Source: Bacteroidales bacterium (GTDB taxonomy: Bacteria; Bacteroidota; Bacteroidia; Bacteroidales; UBA932). From it: a stretch of 55,239 nt of DNA. Below the pieces are notes generated by a model. That model had not been told where the DNA came from, did not search any database, and was given only the letters and a program-made list of their open reading frames with translations. The DNA lies in NCBI GenBank assembly GCA_016290385.1, contig JAEETO010000005.1:1-55239 (forward strand). The letters are read 5' to 3'. Positions within the stretch are counted from its first letter, which is position 1; each line of letters opens with the position of its first letter. Below, piece after piece: positions 27,224 to 35,301 of the stretch. Made by a program: the position numbers and the translations under genes.

Positions 27224-27524
27224 AAAACACTTTTACGAACAGTTTGACGAAGGTGTCGCGGAAAAGGCGCTTGCGGAGGGATAACAGCACGACAAGAATG
27301 ATCAGGAACAGGACGCAGACAATGGAACTGGCTATTGCCAGCGAGCCGGTCAGTTCGCCAATCCACTGGATCAGCACCACGCTCAGCAGGCCGAGCACGA
27401 TGATCATCAAGCCGACCAGCAGCAAAGCTGTGGCTACCCTTCCCAACGCCAGGGAGAATCCTTTCGTGGCAAGCAGTTTCAGTTCGTCGATCCGGAGGTC
27501 GACATAGTCTTTGACCTCGCTCAT
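27204..27524 (-). CDS. phage holin 3_6 (Holin-X)-like membrane protein
   Basis: 106 residues with two strong transmembrane helices (about 29-54 and 61-86) between a charged N-terminus MSEVKDYVDLRIDELKLL and a Lys/Arg/Phe-rich tail. This is the layout of the Phage_holin_3_6 / putative Actinobacterial Holin-X family, which despite its name is common in chromosomal stress operons next to YtxH-like proteins. Coupled to the upstream gene by an ATGA overlap. No other phage gene is nearby, so lysis is unlikely. Confidence 0.78.
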   Translation of the reverse strand: MSEVKDYVDLRIDELKLLATKGFSLALGRVATALLLVGLMIIVLGLLSVVLIQWIGELTGSLAIASSIVCVLFLIILVVLLSLRKRLFRDTFVKLFVKVFFEDDKQ

Positions 27525-27751
27525 TGTTGCTGCTTGACGGCTTCTTCTACGGTCTCGACGGCAGCCTTGGCAGAAGCTTTCGCTTTGTCCTTGAATTCTT
27601 CAAAGGCATTGCCCAGCTGGTCCATGCCGGCAGCGGCCTTGTCTTTGAGCTCAGCCACGGTCTCCTGTCCTTTTTCGGAGGTAAGCAACCAGGCGACGGC
27701 TGCACCTGCGGCAGCGCCCGCCAGAAATGAAAAGAAATTGTTTGCACTCAT
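27521..27751 (-). CDS. YtxH-like protein
   Basis: 76 residues from the ATG at 27751. The N-terminal segment FFSFLAGAAAGAAVAWLLTSEKGQE is the YtxH signature: one Gly/Ala-rich transmembrane helix followed by the TSEKG turn. A long charged amphipathic helix rich in Ala, Lys and Glu (ELKDKAAAGMDQLGNAFEE) follows, ending in QQQ. Members are general-stress-associated in many bacteria. The start was placed at MSANNFF because the upstream extension has no signal and would overlap the lipoprotein gene. Confidence 0.82.
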   Translation of the reverse strand: MSANNFFSFLAGAAAGAAVAWLLTSEKGQETVAELKDKAAAGMDQLGNAFEEFKDKAKASAKAAVETVEEAVKQQQ

Positions 27752-27770
27752 AGCTAGATGTATTATGCGG

Positions 27771-28334
27771 TTATTGTACTTTCGTGAAATAGCAGCCTGT
27801 CTCGCGGGATATCTGCATGTCTCCAACCTGCTCATAGACATGATTCCGGTCCTTGTGGAACGGATAGAGCAGATTCTCGCCATAGGGCTGGGAAATCATG
27901 GCCACCGGATCGCCCGCCGCGTCCAGAAGCAAGGTCCAGACCGTCTCGAAGGAAGGCTCCTCGGCGGAGAAGTATTTGTAGATGCCCAGTTCATCGTAAG
28001 CCCCGTTGCGTGCGCCGACACTCACCGTCCCGTCATCGCGGAAGATCAGGCGCCGTCCGTGCCGTTCCCGCCACTCGCCGAAGATCCAGGGATTCGCAAG
28101 ACGAAGTTCCTGTTCCCGGATCATTTCAATGCAGGCCAGCTCCTCGTCCGACAGGACCTTGCCCGCTTTCTCCTGGAGGATGTCCTTGCGCAGCTGCTGC
28201 AGTTCCTCCATGCTCTTGCCCCGCAGGTCAGCAGGTTCGGTAATGGGAACCTTGCCGCGGGAACAACCTTCCAGCAATAAGAAGGAAAACAGGCACAGGC
28301 AGACAAGCCGGTAGAAAGAGAAACGCATGTCCAT
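27771..28334 (-). CDS. lipoprotein of unknown function
   Basis: 187 residues from the ATG at 28334 (Met3 at 28328 is an alternative). Signal with lipobox LLLEGC. The mature part begins with a charged helical segment (SMEELQQLRKDILQEKAGK) and continues into a beta-rich domain with FGEWRERHGRRLIFRDDGTVSVG and FETVWTLLLDAAGDPV, which looks like a lipocalin-like or META-like small barrel; this is only an impression. It is the first gene of a five-gene minus-strand unit continuing with the YtxH-like protein 19 bases on. Confidence 0.72.
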   Translation of the reverse strand: MDMRFSFYRLVCLCLFSFLLLEGCSRGKVPITEPADLRGKSMEELQQLRKDILQEKAGKVLSDEELACIEMIREQELRLANPWIFGEWRERHGRRLIFRDDGTVSVGARNGAYDELGIYKYFSAEEPSFETVWTLLLDAAGDPVAMISQPYGENLLYPFHKDRNHVYEQVGDMQISRETGCYFTKVQ

Positions 28335-28375
28335 ATTATTTAATTGTGCAAGATAATAAAAATCTCTTGATTTTG

Positions 28376-28383
28376 TATATTTG
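28376..28383 (+). promoter_or_regulatory. -7 element (TATATTTG) for the mechanosensitive channel gene
   Basis: Exact TAnnTTTG match, 20 bases before the ATG at 28404. No convincing TTTG at -33. The divergent lipoprotein gene starts at 28334. Confidence 0.5.
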
Positions 28384-28403
28384 CATAGTAAATACATCTG
28401 TCG

Positions 28404-31061
28404 ATGAAGAAAAGAATCACCGCCCTGCTCATTCTTGCCTTTGCGCTGGCCATCCCCGCCTTCGCCGTTTTCAACGAACGCAATTTCTCCAAGACGCTGA
28501 GCATCCTCCGCTCGGAACTCCAGCAGGAAATCCTGAAGATGGACATGATGCGCGAACGGCTGGAAAGCAACAATGAACGCCAGCACGAGCAGCTGGTCGA
28601 AATGACAAGGAAGTGCAACGAGCTGGCACTGATCCTTTACTCGCAGCGACAGGACTACACCTTCGACCTGACCTACGCACTCGAAGAGGTGACCCGGCAA
28701 TACAACGATTTCGAGAAGCAGCGTGTCCCCTACGACGAGATCCTGGATCACATGAACCTCGAGATCGAACGCTATGAGCACCTGGCCGAAGCGCTGCGCC
28801 GCCTGCCACCCGTCCTCGACAAGATCGATGCCGTCCCCGATTCCCTGTCTGCCGTGATGGATTCCATCCTGGTACATGAAGCGACGCATCACCACGAAGA
28901 CGACTTTGATTTCGTCGGCAACAAACTTCCCCACGAAGCGCAGCTGATCGAGCAGTTCGGTGAAATGACGGAAACGGAACATGATGACTTCTTTCTGGAT
29001 GAACAGGGACAGGCTGACCGCGATTCCTGCCTGGCCTACACGCTTACGCTACTGTATTTATACAAGGATTCCCGCAACAAGGTCGCGATGGACAGCGACC
29101 ATTATGAAGGGATGCACAAGCGGCTGGAGGAGAGTTACAATTATGCACGCTCCCGTTACCAGCTCATCCAGCGGGGCATCTTCATCGACGGGCAGGACAA
29201 CTATCTCAAGGTGCTGCGCAGCCTTCCCCACTATGCGCGCATGTCTATTCAGGACGCAGGACGGAAATATGGAATAGACAGCGATATCCCTGCCTTCCGG
29301 CAAAGCGAGTGGCGCGGTCCGCTGGTGACGATGTTCGTCATTTTCATCCTGGGATACATCGCCCTGACCACCCTGCTGAGCAAATGGATCATCCGGCTGC
29401 TCAGCAAGAAAGATCCCCGATTCCAGACTGAGGAATTCGAGCTTCGCAGGCCGTTGATCACCCTGCTCTACGGCGTGCTGCTGTTTGCCCTGTCCGTGAT
29501 GGTCGCCATGCTGGCGGTCCATCATAATTTCATCCAGATGGCATCCGGACTGCTGCTGGTCTATGCCTGGCTGGTGGTCGCCATCCTGGCATCGCTGCTG
29601 ATCCGCATTCCTGCCACCAACATCCGCAAGATCTGGAAGCTCTACCTTCCGGTCGTACTGATGGGGCTGATCGTCATCACGTTCCGTATCATCTTCATTC
29701 CCAACAGGCTGGCCAACCTCATCTTTCCGCCCCTCATCCTGGGCTTCACCATCTGGCAATACGTCATCTGCCGGAAGGCACGCAACGACAAGGAGGCACG
29801 CAGCGACATGATCTATGCATGGATCACTTTCGCGATCATGCTGATCACGACGGTGACGGCACTTTTGGGATACGTGCTCCTGAGTATCCAGTTCTTCATC
29901 TGGTGGGTCTTCCAGCTCGCTGCCATCGAGACCATCACGGCCGTGTCCGTCCTGCTCGACCGCTATGACAAGAAATACATCGTCAAGCGCAAGCTCGAAT
30001 ACAAGAAGACGCATACCATCTACGAACCGGACCGGAAAGATGCCTATATCGCCGTGACCTGGATCTTTGACTTCATCAAGATGGCATTGATCCCGGTCGC
30101 TGCCATCCTGTCGTTCCCGATGTGCCTCTGGCTGGCGGCCGACGTGTTCGACATGTCAGAAATCAGCAGGTCCCTCTTCTTCGAGCCTTTCCTGAACATC
30201 GTCGACAAGAAGGCGGAGGTCATCCTTCATCTGTCGCTCTTCAAGCTCGTGGTGGCCTGCGCCCTGTACTTCCTGTTCAAATACCTGAACTACGTCATCA
30301 AAGCCTTCTACCGCCGGTACCGTTTCACCAAGCTGGCCGCACAGGAAGGAAAGACGCAGATCAAGGACAACGAGATCAACTTCACCCTGGCCAACAATGT
30401 CATCGGCATCCTGGTCTGGGGTACCTATATCGTCATCCTCCTCATCATGTTCAAGATTCCGATCGGCACCCTGTCGCTGATCGCGACCGGCCTGGCCGCC
30501 GGCCTGGGCCTGGCGATGAAAGACATCCTCAACAACTTCATCTACGGCATCCAGCTGATGAGCGGGCGCCTGCGTGTGGGCGACTATATCGAATGCGACG
30601 GCATCCGGGGCAGGGTGACGGCCATCAACTACCAGACCACGCAGGTCCAGGCCATGGACGATACCATGATCGCCTTCACGAATGCTTCGCTGTTCAACAA
30701 GTACTTCAAGAACCTGACGCGTGGCAGCGACTATGAATACACGAAGGTCGTCGTCGGCGTCAGCTACGGGACGGACATTGAAAAGGTACGCTCCCTGCTG
30801 CTGGAGGCGTCCCAGAAACTGATGGGCAAGGATAAGTACGGACGGAGCATCGTGGATCCCAAACGGGGCATCTCCGTGGGACTGGACGAATTCAGCGACA
30901 GCAGCATCGACATCGCGATGAAGCAGTACGTGCTGGTGGAGGAACGCTTCGGCTACATGGCCCGTGCCAAGGAGATGATCTACAACACGCTCAACGAGAA
31001 CGGAATCTCCATCCCGTTCCCGCAGCGCGACGTGCATATCATATCAGAGGAACAACAGTAA
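28404..31061 (+). CDS. MscS-family mechanosensitive channel with large periplasmic N-terminal domain
   Basis: 885 residues. A signal peptide (to about residue 20) is followed by a long helical, coiled-coil-like periplasmic region (about 22-300; ELQQEILKMDMMRERLESNNE). Around ten hydrophobic helices then lead to the MscS core: the pore-lining helix in GTLSLIATGLAAGLGLAMKD, the beta domain FIYGIQLMSGRLRVGDYIECDGIRGRVTAI, and a C-terminal cytoplasmic domain. This resembles the large MscK/YbdG-like members. It would release osmolytes on hypo-osmotic shock. It is transcribed away from the five-gene envelope-stress operon, in keeping with an envelope-stress context. Confidence 0.9.
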   Translation: MKKRITALLILAFALAIPAFAVFNERNFSKTLSILRSELQQEILKMDMMRERLESNNERQHEQLVEMTRKCNELALILYSQRQDYTFDLTYALEEVTRQYNDFEKQRVPYDEILDHMNLEIERYEHLAEALRRLPPVLDKIDAVPDSLSAVMDSILVHEATHHHEDDFDFVGNKLPHEAQLIEQFGEMTETEHDDFFLDEQGQADRDSCLAYTLTLLYLYKDSRNKVAMDSDHYEGMHKRLEESYNYARSRYQLIQRGIFIDGQDNYLKVLRSLPHYARMSIQDAGRKYGIDSDIPAFRQSEWRGPLVTMFVIFILGYIALTTLLSKWIIRLLSKKDPRFQTEEFELRRPLITLLYGVLLFALSVMVAMLAVHHNFIQMASGLLLVYAWLVVAILASLLIRIPATNIRKIWKLYLPVVLMGLIVITFRIIFIPNRLANLIFPPLILGFTIWQYVICRKARNDKEARSDMIYAWITFAIMLITTVTALLGYVLLSIQFFIWWVFQLAAIETITAVSVLLDRYDKKYIVKRKLEYKKTHTIYEPDRKDAYIAVTWIFDFIKMALIPVAAILSFPMCLWLAADVFDMSEISRSLFFEPFLNIVDKKAEVILHLSLFKLVVACALYFLFKYLNYVIKAFYRRYRFTKLAAQEGKTQIKDNEINFTLANNVIGILVWGTYIVILLIMFKIPIGTLSLIATGLAAGLGLAMKDILNNFIYGIQLMSGRLRVGDYIECDGIRGRVTAINYQTTQVQAMDDTMIAFTNASLFNKYFKNLTRGSDYEYTKVVVGVSYGTDIEKVRSLLLEASQKLMGKDKYGRSIVDPKRGISVGLDEFSDSSIDIAMKQYVLVEERFGYMARAKEMIYNTLNENGISIPFPQRDVHIISEEQQ

Positions 31062-31133
31062 GCCGTTTGAGAATAGCTGGACAAAGGCCATAGAAGGAAA
31101 TATATACCACAAGGACATTAAGAGATAATTGCC

Positions 31134-31895
31134 ATGATGAGAGAAGAAACGGTCTTCGGACCGATCCACAGCCGCCGCCTGGGAAGCTCGCTCGGCATCA
31201 ACCTGCTGCCGACCCGGGGCAAGATCTGCAATTTCGACTGCATCTACTGTGAATGCGGCTGGAACCGCGACGGACGCGACGATACCGTGCTTCCGACGGC
31301 CGCCAAGGTCCGTTCCGACCTGGAAGACAAGCTGACGGAACTGATGCTCGAGGGAACGCGCATCGATTCCATCACTTTCTCCGGCGACGGCGAGCCGACC
31401 CTCAATCCCGAATTCCCCCGCATTATCGACGACACGCTCTTCCTGCGCGATGCCTACTGTCCCGATGCCAAAGTGTCGGTGCTCTCCAATGCCACCCGCG
31501 TCCACGTGCCGGAAGTCTTTGCGGCGCTCTGCAAGGTGGACAACCCCATCCTGAAGATCGATGCCCCTACCGACGCCCTCGTAGCGAAAATCAACCAGCC
31601 TGCGCCCGGCTATTCGCTGGAACGCGTCATCGACGCGCTCGCCCGCTTCGACGGCCAGTTCATCCTCCAGACCATGTTTCTCAAGAGCCCGGATTTCGAC
31701 TCCTCCACGCCCGAGGTGCTGAAGGGCTGGATGGACATCGTCCGTCACCTCAAGCCCCGCAAGATCATGGTCTACACCATCGACCGCCCCACGCCGCAAA
31801 AAGGCCTGGAAGCATTTACCGTCGAGCAGATGCGCCAGTTTGTCCAGCCCTTGATCGACGAGGGTTTCCACATTGATATCAAAGGCAAAGAATAA
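31134..31895 (+). CDS. radical SAM protein (COG0731-like Fe-S oxidoreductase)
   Basis: 253 residues. The radical SAM cluster motif C-x3-C-x2-C occurs as CNFDCIYC, preceded by the family-specific GPIHSRRLGSSLGINLLP, and followed by SFSGDGEPTLNPEF, the SAM-binding GE motif. This set is typical of COG0731-type proteins related to wyosine-synthesis enzymes, whose bacterial substrates are undefined. No auxiliary cluster cysteines are evident. The next gene, an iron-sulfur flavoprotein, begins 12 bases downstream, suggesting co-transcription. Confidence 0.85.
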   Translation: MMREETVFGPIHSRRLGSSLGINLLPTRGKICNFDCIYCECGWNRDGRDDTVLPTAAKVRSDLEDKLTELMLEGTRIDSITFSGDGEPTLNPEFPRIIDDTLFLRDAYCPDAKVSVLSNATRVHVPEVFAALCKVDNPILKIDAPTDALVAKINQPAPGYSLERVIDALARFDGQFILQTMFLKSPDFDSSTPEVLKGWMDIVRHLKPRKIMVYTIDRPTPQKGLEAFTVEQMRQFVQPLIDEGFHIDIKGKE

Positions 31896-31907
31896 AATTC
31901 GATAGAC

Positions 31908-33356
31908 ATGATCCGTATTGAAAAAGAAGCCGCCCGCTGCCTCCTGTGCGAGAATGCACCCTGCAGCGCTGCCTGCAGGAAAGCAGACCCTGCCCGCGCC
32001 ATCCGCGCCATCCGATTTGAAAATGCCGGCGTGGCCGGCCACTGGCTCGCCGGAGCGACACCGGAAGAGCTGGAAGCCGCAGAGAAAGCCTGCATCCATT
32101 ACGACATGCCTATCCGTTTCCGGGAACTTGCTGCCGCGCTGCCCAAGCCCGCAGCCATGGACAAGCTGCCCTCCTTAGCCATCGATTTCTGCGGCATCCA
32201 TTGCGAAAATCCCTTTTTCCTGGCGTCCTCTGCCGTCAGCACCAATTATGAAATGGTCGCCTCAGCGCTGGAAGCCGGATGGGGCGGCGTGTTCTACAAG
32301 ACCATCTGCACCGAGGATATTCATGAAGTATCTCCGCGTTTCGATGCCGTCCGCAACGAACATGAGTCGTTCATAGGCTTCCGCAACATGGAGCAGCTTT
32401 CCGAAAATTCCGTGAGTCTCGACCTCGACATTATGCGGCGCCTGAAAAAGAACTATCCGACGAAAGTGGTGATTGCGTCAATCATGGGAACGGACGAAGC
32501 CGACTGGATCAAACTTGCCCGGGAGGTTGAAAAGGTCGGTGTCGATGCCGTTGAGCTCAATTTCTCCTGTCCGCAGATGCGCATGGCCGGCATGGGCAGC
32601 GACGTGGGAAGAAACCCCGAACTGGTATCCACGTATACAGACTATGTCAAACGGAACGTCTCGATCCCGGTCATCGCCAAGATGACGCCCAACCTGGCAG
32701 CCATGACGAATGTGGCATTTGCAGCCCACTTGGCCGGCGCTGACGGCATCTCCGCCATCAACACCATCAAGTCAGTGACGCTCAACAACCGCTCGGCCGT
32801 CAGTATGCAAAAGACCATCTCGGGCTACTCGGGCCGGGCCGTCAAGCCCATCGCCCTGCGCTTCATCCTGGAAATAGCCAACAACCCGCTGCGGAAAAAA
32901 CTGGAACTGAGCGGAATCGGCGGTATCGAAAGCTGGTGGGATGCCCTCGATTTCATCCGGCTGGGCTGCGCCAACGTCCAGGTCTGCACGGCCGTGATGC
33001 AATACGGCCAGCGTATCATCGACGACCTGAAACTCGGCTTGCAGAACTATATGCTGGAAAAAGGGGTTACGCAGTTGAAAGATCTGGTCGGCACGGAAAT
33101 CCATCATTTCGTGACGCCTGCCGAACTCGACCGGGACACCATCGTCTTTCCGAAATTCCATCTGGATAAATGCATCGGCTGCGGCCGCTGCCACATTTCC
33201 TGCCAGGACGGCGGACACCAGGCCATCATTTTCGGCGAGGACCGTCGCCCGCGCCTGAACGGGGCCAAATGCGTAGGCTGTCACCTGTGCCTGCTCATCT
33301 GTCCGACCGGCGCCATCGACGCCGCCAAGCGGATTCCCAAGCCCAAGTCCCGGTAA
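31908..33356 (+). CDS. PreA-like dihydropyrimidine dehydrogenase with PreT-like Fe-S N-terminus
   Basis: 482 residues. Residues 8-75 resemble the N-terminal iron-sulfur segment of PreT and eukaryotic dihydropyrimidine dehydrogenase (EAARCLLCENAPCSAAC). Residues 85-400 are a dihydroorotate-dehydrogenase-like FMN barrel (IDFCGIHCENPFFLASSAVS, NFSCPQMRMAGMGSDVGRNP with the active-site cysteine, AKMTPN). Residues 420-475 hold two 4Fe-4S motifs (CIGCGRCHISC and CVGCHLCLLICP). E. coli PreA is about 410 residues and pairs with separate PreT. Here the FAD/NADPH domains are missing and no preT lies nearby. Reduction of uracil or thymine is the likely reaction, which would complement the pseudouridine pathway. 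Confidence 0.85.
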   Translation: MIRIEKEAARCLLCENAPCSAACRKADPARAIRAIRFENAGVAGHWLAGATPEELEAAEKACIHYDMPIRFRELAAALPKPAAMDKLPSLAIDFCGIHCENPFFLASSAVSTNYEMVASALEAGWGGVFYKTICTEDIHEVSPRFDAVRNEHESFIGFRNMEQLSENSVSLDLDIMRRLKKNYPTKVVIASIMGTDEADWIKLAREVEKVGVDAVELNFSCPQMRMAGMGSDVGRNPELVSTYTDYVKRNVSIPVIAKMTPNLAAMTNVAFAAHLAGADGISAINTIKSVTLNNRSAVSMQKTISGYSGRAVKPIALRFILEIANNPLRKKLELSGIGGIESWWDALDFIRLGCANVQVCTAVMQYGQRIIDDLKLGLQNYMLEKGVTQLKDLVGTEIHHFVTPAELDRDTIVFPKFHLDKCIGCGRCHISCQDGGHQAIIFGEDRRPRLNGAKCVGCHLCLLICPTGAIDAAKRIPKPKSR

Positions 33357-33362
33357 GGGCGG

Positions 33363-34613
33363 TTATCCTATTCGGCAAAACCAGGCTTGCAGGAACTTCA
33401 CCCGCTCATAGAGCGTCGGGTGAGAGTACTCGACGAAGACGACGACGGGATGCGGGGTAAGATTGGCGAGGGACTTGGCACTCATTTTCTTGAGGGCGGA
33501 GGCCTCGGCGGGGCCCATGCCATGGGCGGCGGCGAAGGCGTCGGCCTGGCGCTCGTGACGGCGGGAGACGATGTTTGTCAGGATATCCAGCACCAGAGAT
33601 ATCGGCGTGTAGATCAGCGAGAAGACTGCCAGGTTCACATGGAAGGACGCCGCTCCGCAGCCTGCCGCCGCAGCCAGTGCCTCATTCCCGATAAACAGAC
33701 TGAACAGCCAGAACATCAGCAGATTCGTAGCAAACCCTTCCAGGAGTGAAAGGATGATGTGGCGGTGCTTGTAGTGCCCGATCTCGTGGGCCAGCACGCT
33801 GACGATCTCTTCCGTCGAGAGTTGCTCCATCAGCGTATCGTAGAGCACCACGCGCTTCCGGCGGCCGAAGCCCGTGAAATAGGCGTTCGACTTGCTGCTG
33901 CGCTTCGACGAGTCGATGACGAAGATATTGTCGAGCTTGAAATCCACGCGGGCCGCGAACGCTTCGATGGCTGAGCGCAGCTCCCCTTCTGGTAGCGGCA
34001 TCTGCTTGTTGAAGAGCGGCACGATGAGCTGCGAATAGAAATACTGCATGAACAGCGAGAAGAGCGATACGGCGCCCCAGGCCAGCAGCCAGAACCAGCG
34101 CGGCGTCAAGGTATAGATCCAGGCACAGAGCGCCAGGACCGCGCCCATGATCACCAGGCTCGTCAGCAGGCTTTTCACCGCATCGGTCGCAAACAATTTC
34201 GGCGTCGTACGGTTGAAACCGTAGCGCTGCTCGATCACGAAGGTCCGGTAGATGTCGAAAGGCAGTGAGATGACCCAGGAAATCAGGAAGAAAATCCCCC
34301 AGAAAACGAGCGCCTGCACTACCGGGGAAGCGCTGGCGGAGCGCGCAATGCTGTCGAACACGGCAAAGCCGCCGAACGCAAAGATGCCGAGCGTAACCAG
34401 TGTGCTTACTGCGCCGGAAATCAGCGAGAACTTGCGGTTCGTCATCGCATAGGCCTGCTGCTTGCGGTAGCGCTCTTCGTCATACAAATCCGCCAGCAAG
34501 GCGGGGACCGGCTGCCGGGAAGCCTGTATGTTGAGCAGGGTCAGGATCGTGGACCAGACATATTCGGCCACGACGATGACGATGACCAGCCAGAACAGCG
34601 ACTCGGAACTCAT
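33363..34613 (-). CDS. M48 family zinc metalloprotease (Ste24-like)
   Basis: 416 residues from the ATG at 34613. Membrane-embedded CAAX-prenyl-protease-like topology with about seven hydrophobic helices, a DIYRTFVIEQRYGFN motif typical of the Ste24 branch, and the zinc site VLAHEIGHYKHRH; the third ligand is expected in the RRHERQADAFAA segment. In bacteria such proteins do membrane-protein quality control. Its start overlaps the stop of the thioesterase gene by ATGA. It converges on the PreA-like gene with 6 bases between stops. Confidence 0.92.
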   Translation of the reverse strand: MSSESLFWLVIVIVVAEYVWSTILTLLNIQASRQPVPALLADLYDEERYRKQQAYAMTNRKFSLISGAVSTLVTLGIFAFGGFAVFDSIARSASASPVVQALVFWGIFFLISWVISLPFDIYRTFVIEQRYGFNRTTPKLFATDAVKSLLTSLVIMGAVLALCAWIYTLTPRWFWLLAWGAVSLFSLFMQYFYSQLIVPLFNKQMPLPEGELRSAIEAFAARVDFKLDNIFVIDSSKRSSKSNAYFTGFGRRKRVVLYDTLMEQLSTEEIVSVLAHEIGHYKHRHIILSLLEGFATNLLMFWLFSLFIGNEALAAAAGCGAASFHVNLAVFSLIYTPISLVLDILTNIVSRRHERQADAFAAAHGMGPAEASALKKMSAKSLANLTPHPVVVFVEYSHPTLYERVKFLQAWFCRIG

Positions 34614-35005
34614 GCCTGATTCTTCGGACGTAACTGGGGATAGTGATCGTCGATGGCGAGGGGATGGCCCTCCTTGTCGAGGAAGCAATGCAGTGACCAG
34701 CCTTCAAAGACCTCGACGCCTTTGCAGCGCATCTTATAGCCGAGCTTGAGTTTGAATGTCGTCATCGAATTGACAAACACCTCTATTTCCAGCACATCGT
34801 CGAAAGTGGTGGTATGCATGAACTTGCCCTCAACCCCGATGACCGGCGAGATGACGCCGTCAGCCTCGATCTTCGCATAGCTGGCGCCGACGGTGTCGAG
34901 ATAGGCGATACGGGCCTCTTCCATGAAACGGATATAATTGGAGTGATGTGTGACACCCATCCGGTCGGTCTCGTAGTAATTGATTTTGTGGCGATAGACG
35001 AACAT
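34610..35005 (-). CDS. acyl-CoA thioesterase (YbgC/FcbC-type hot-dog fold)
   Basis: 131 residues from the ATG at 35005. The motif YYETDRMGVTHHSNYIRFMEEAR contains the catalytic Asp and the GVxxHxxY pattern of 4-hydroxybenzoyl-CoA/YbgC thioesterases. It hydrolyses short or medium acyl-CoAs in the cytoplasm. An ATG eight codons upstream (35029) is rejected because it falls inside the -7 promoter element at 35027-35034. First gene of a two-gene unit with the M48 protease. Confidence 0.9.
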   Translation of the reverse strand: MFVYRHKINYYETDRMGVTHHSNYIRFMEEARIAYLDTVGASYAKIEADGVISPVIGVEGKFMHTTTFDDVLEIEVFVNSMTTFKLKLGYKMRCKGVEVFEGWSLHCFLDKEGHPLAIDDHYPQLRPKNQA

Positions 35006-35026
35006 TTCTTTTTCTTTTTTGCCCTG

Positions 35027-35034
35027 CAAATGTA
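35027..35034 (-). promoter_or_regulatory. -7 element (TACATTTG) for thioesterase-M48 unit
   Basis: On the minus strand TACATTTG matches TAnnTTTG exactly, 21 bases before the chosen start codon at 35005. No clear -33 TTTG. It decides against the upstream start at 35029. Confidence 0.55.
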
Positions 35035-35111
35035 CGAAACTGTTTTGAAAAGATTAACGCATCTATAAAAACGGATCCGCGGAATTATCAGATGGGATAG
35101 GTGTCGGTGTA

Positions 35112-35216
35112 TTTTGGGGTAGGTCGAACGGAAGGGCCGGGACCTACATCACCCTATGCTCTGTGAAGCCAGTTTGCGGGATAGGTCTGGCACTATTCAT
35201 TCGACCTACCCCAAAA
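35112..35216. repeat. 105-bp element bounded by a perfect 17-bp inverted repeat
   Basis: Arms TTTTGGGGTAGGTCGAA (35112-35128) and TTCGACCTACCCCAAAA (35200-35216), with 71 bases between them. Inside, GGGACCTAC, GGGATAGGTC and, just outside, GGGATAGGTG repeat the same core in both orientations. There is no reading frame in it. It looks like a small non-autonomous palindromic element or a large regulatory dyad. It fills most of the 267-base gap between the thioesterase promoter and the pfkA stop. Confidence 0.75.
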
Positions 35217-35247
35217 CTTAGCAGGACCAACCCCGACATCACATTCG

Positions 35248-35301
35248 CCCATCGGGCATGGCTACTTCATGAACGATTACATCATGGGAATCATCTGCTG
35301 A
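35248..35301 (+). pseudogene. 3' remnant of a GNAT acetyltransferase gene
   Basis: Seventeen codons followed by TGA, reading PIGHGYFMNDYIMGIIC, against PIGNGYYMNDYIMGISC at the end of the intact GNAT gene at 26470-27006. The nucleotide match is also close and continues into the stop and the following GATC. Similarity breaks off just upstream with a frame change. The remnant stop is adjacent to the pfkA stop on the other strand, and the 105-bp palindromic element lies 31 bases upstream. Confidence 0.75.

Noticed and set aside
27204-27524. Prophage lysis cassette suggested by the holin-like gene
   Set aside because: No endolysin, structural or integrase genes nearby; the Holin-X-like family is common in chromosomal stress operons, as here with a YtxH-like gene.
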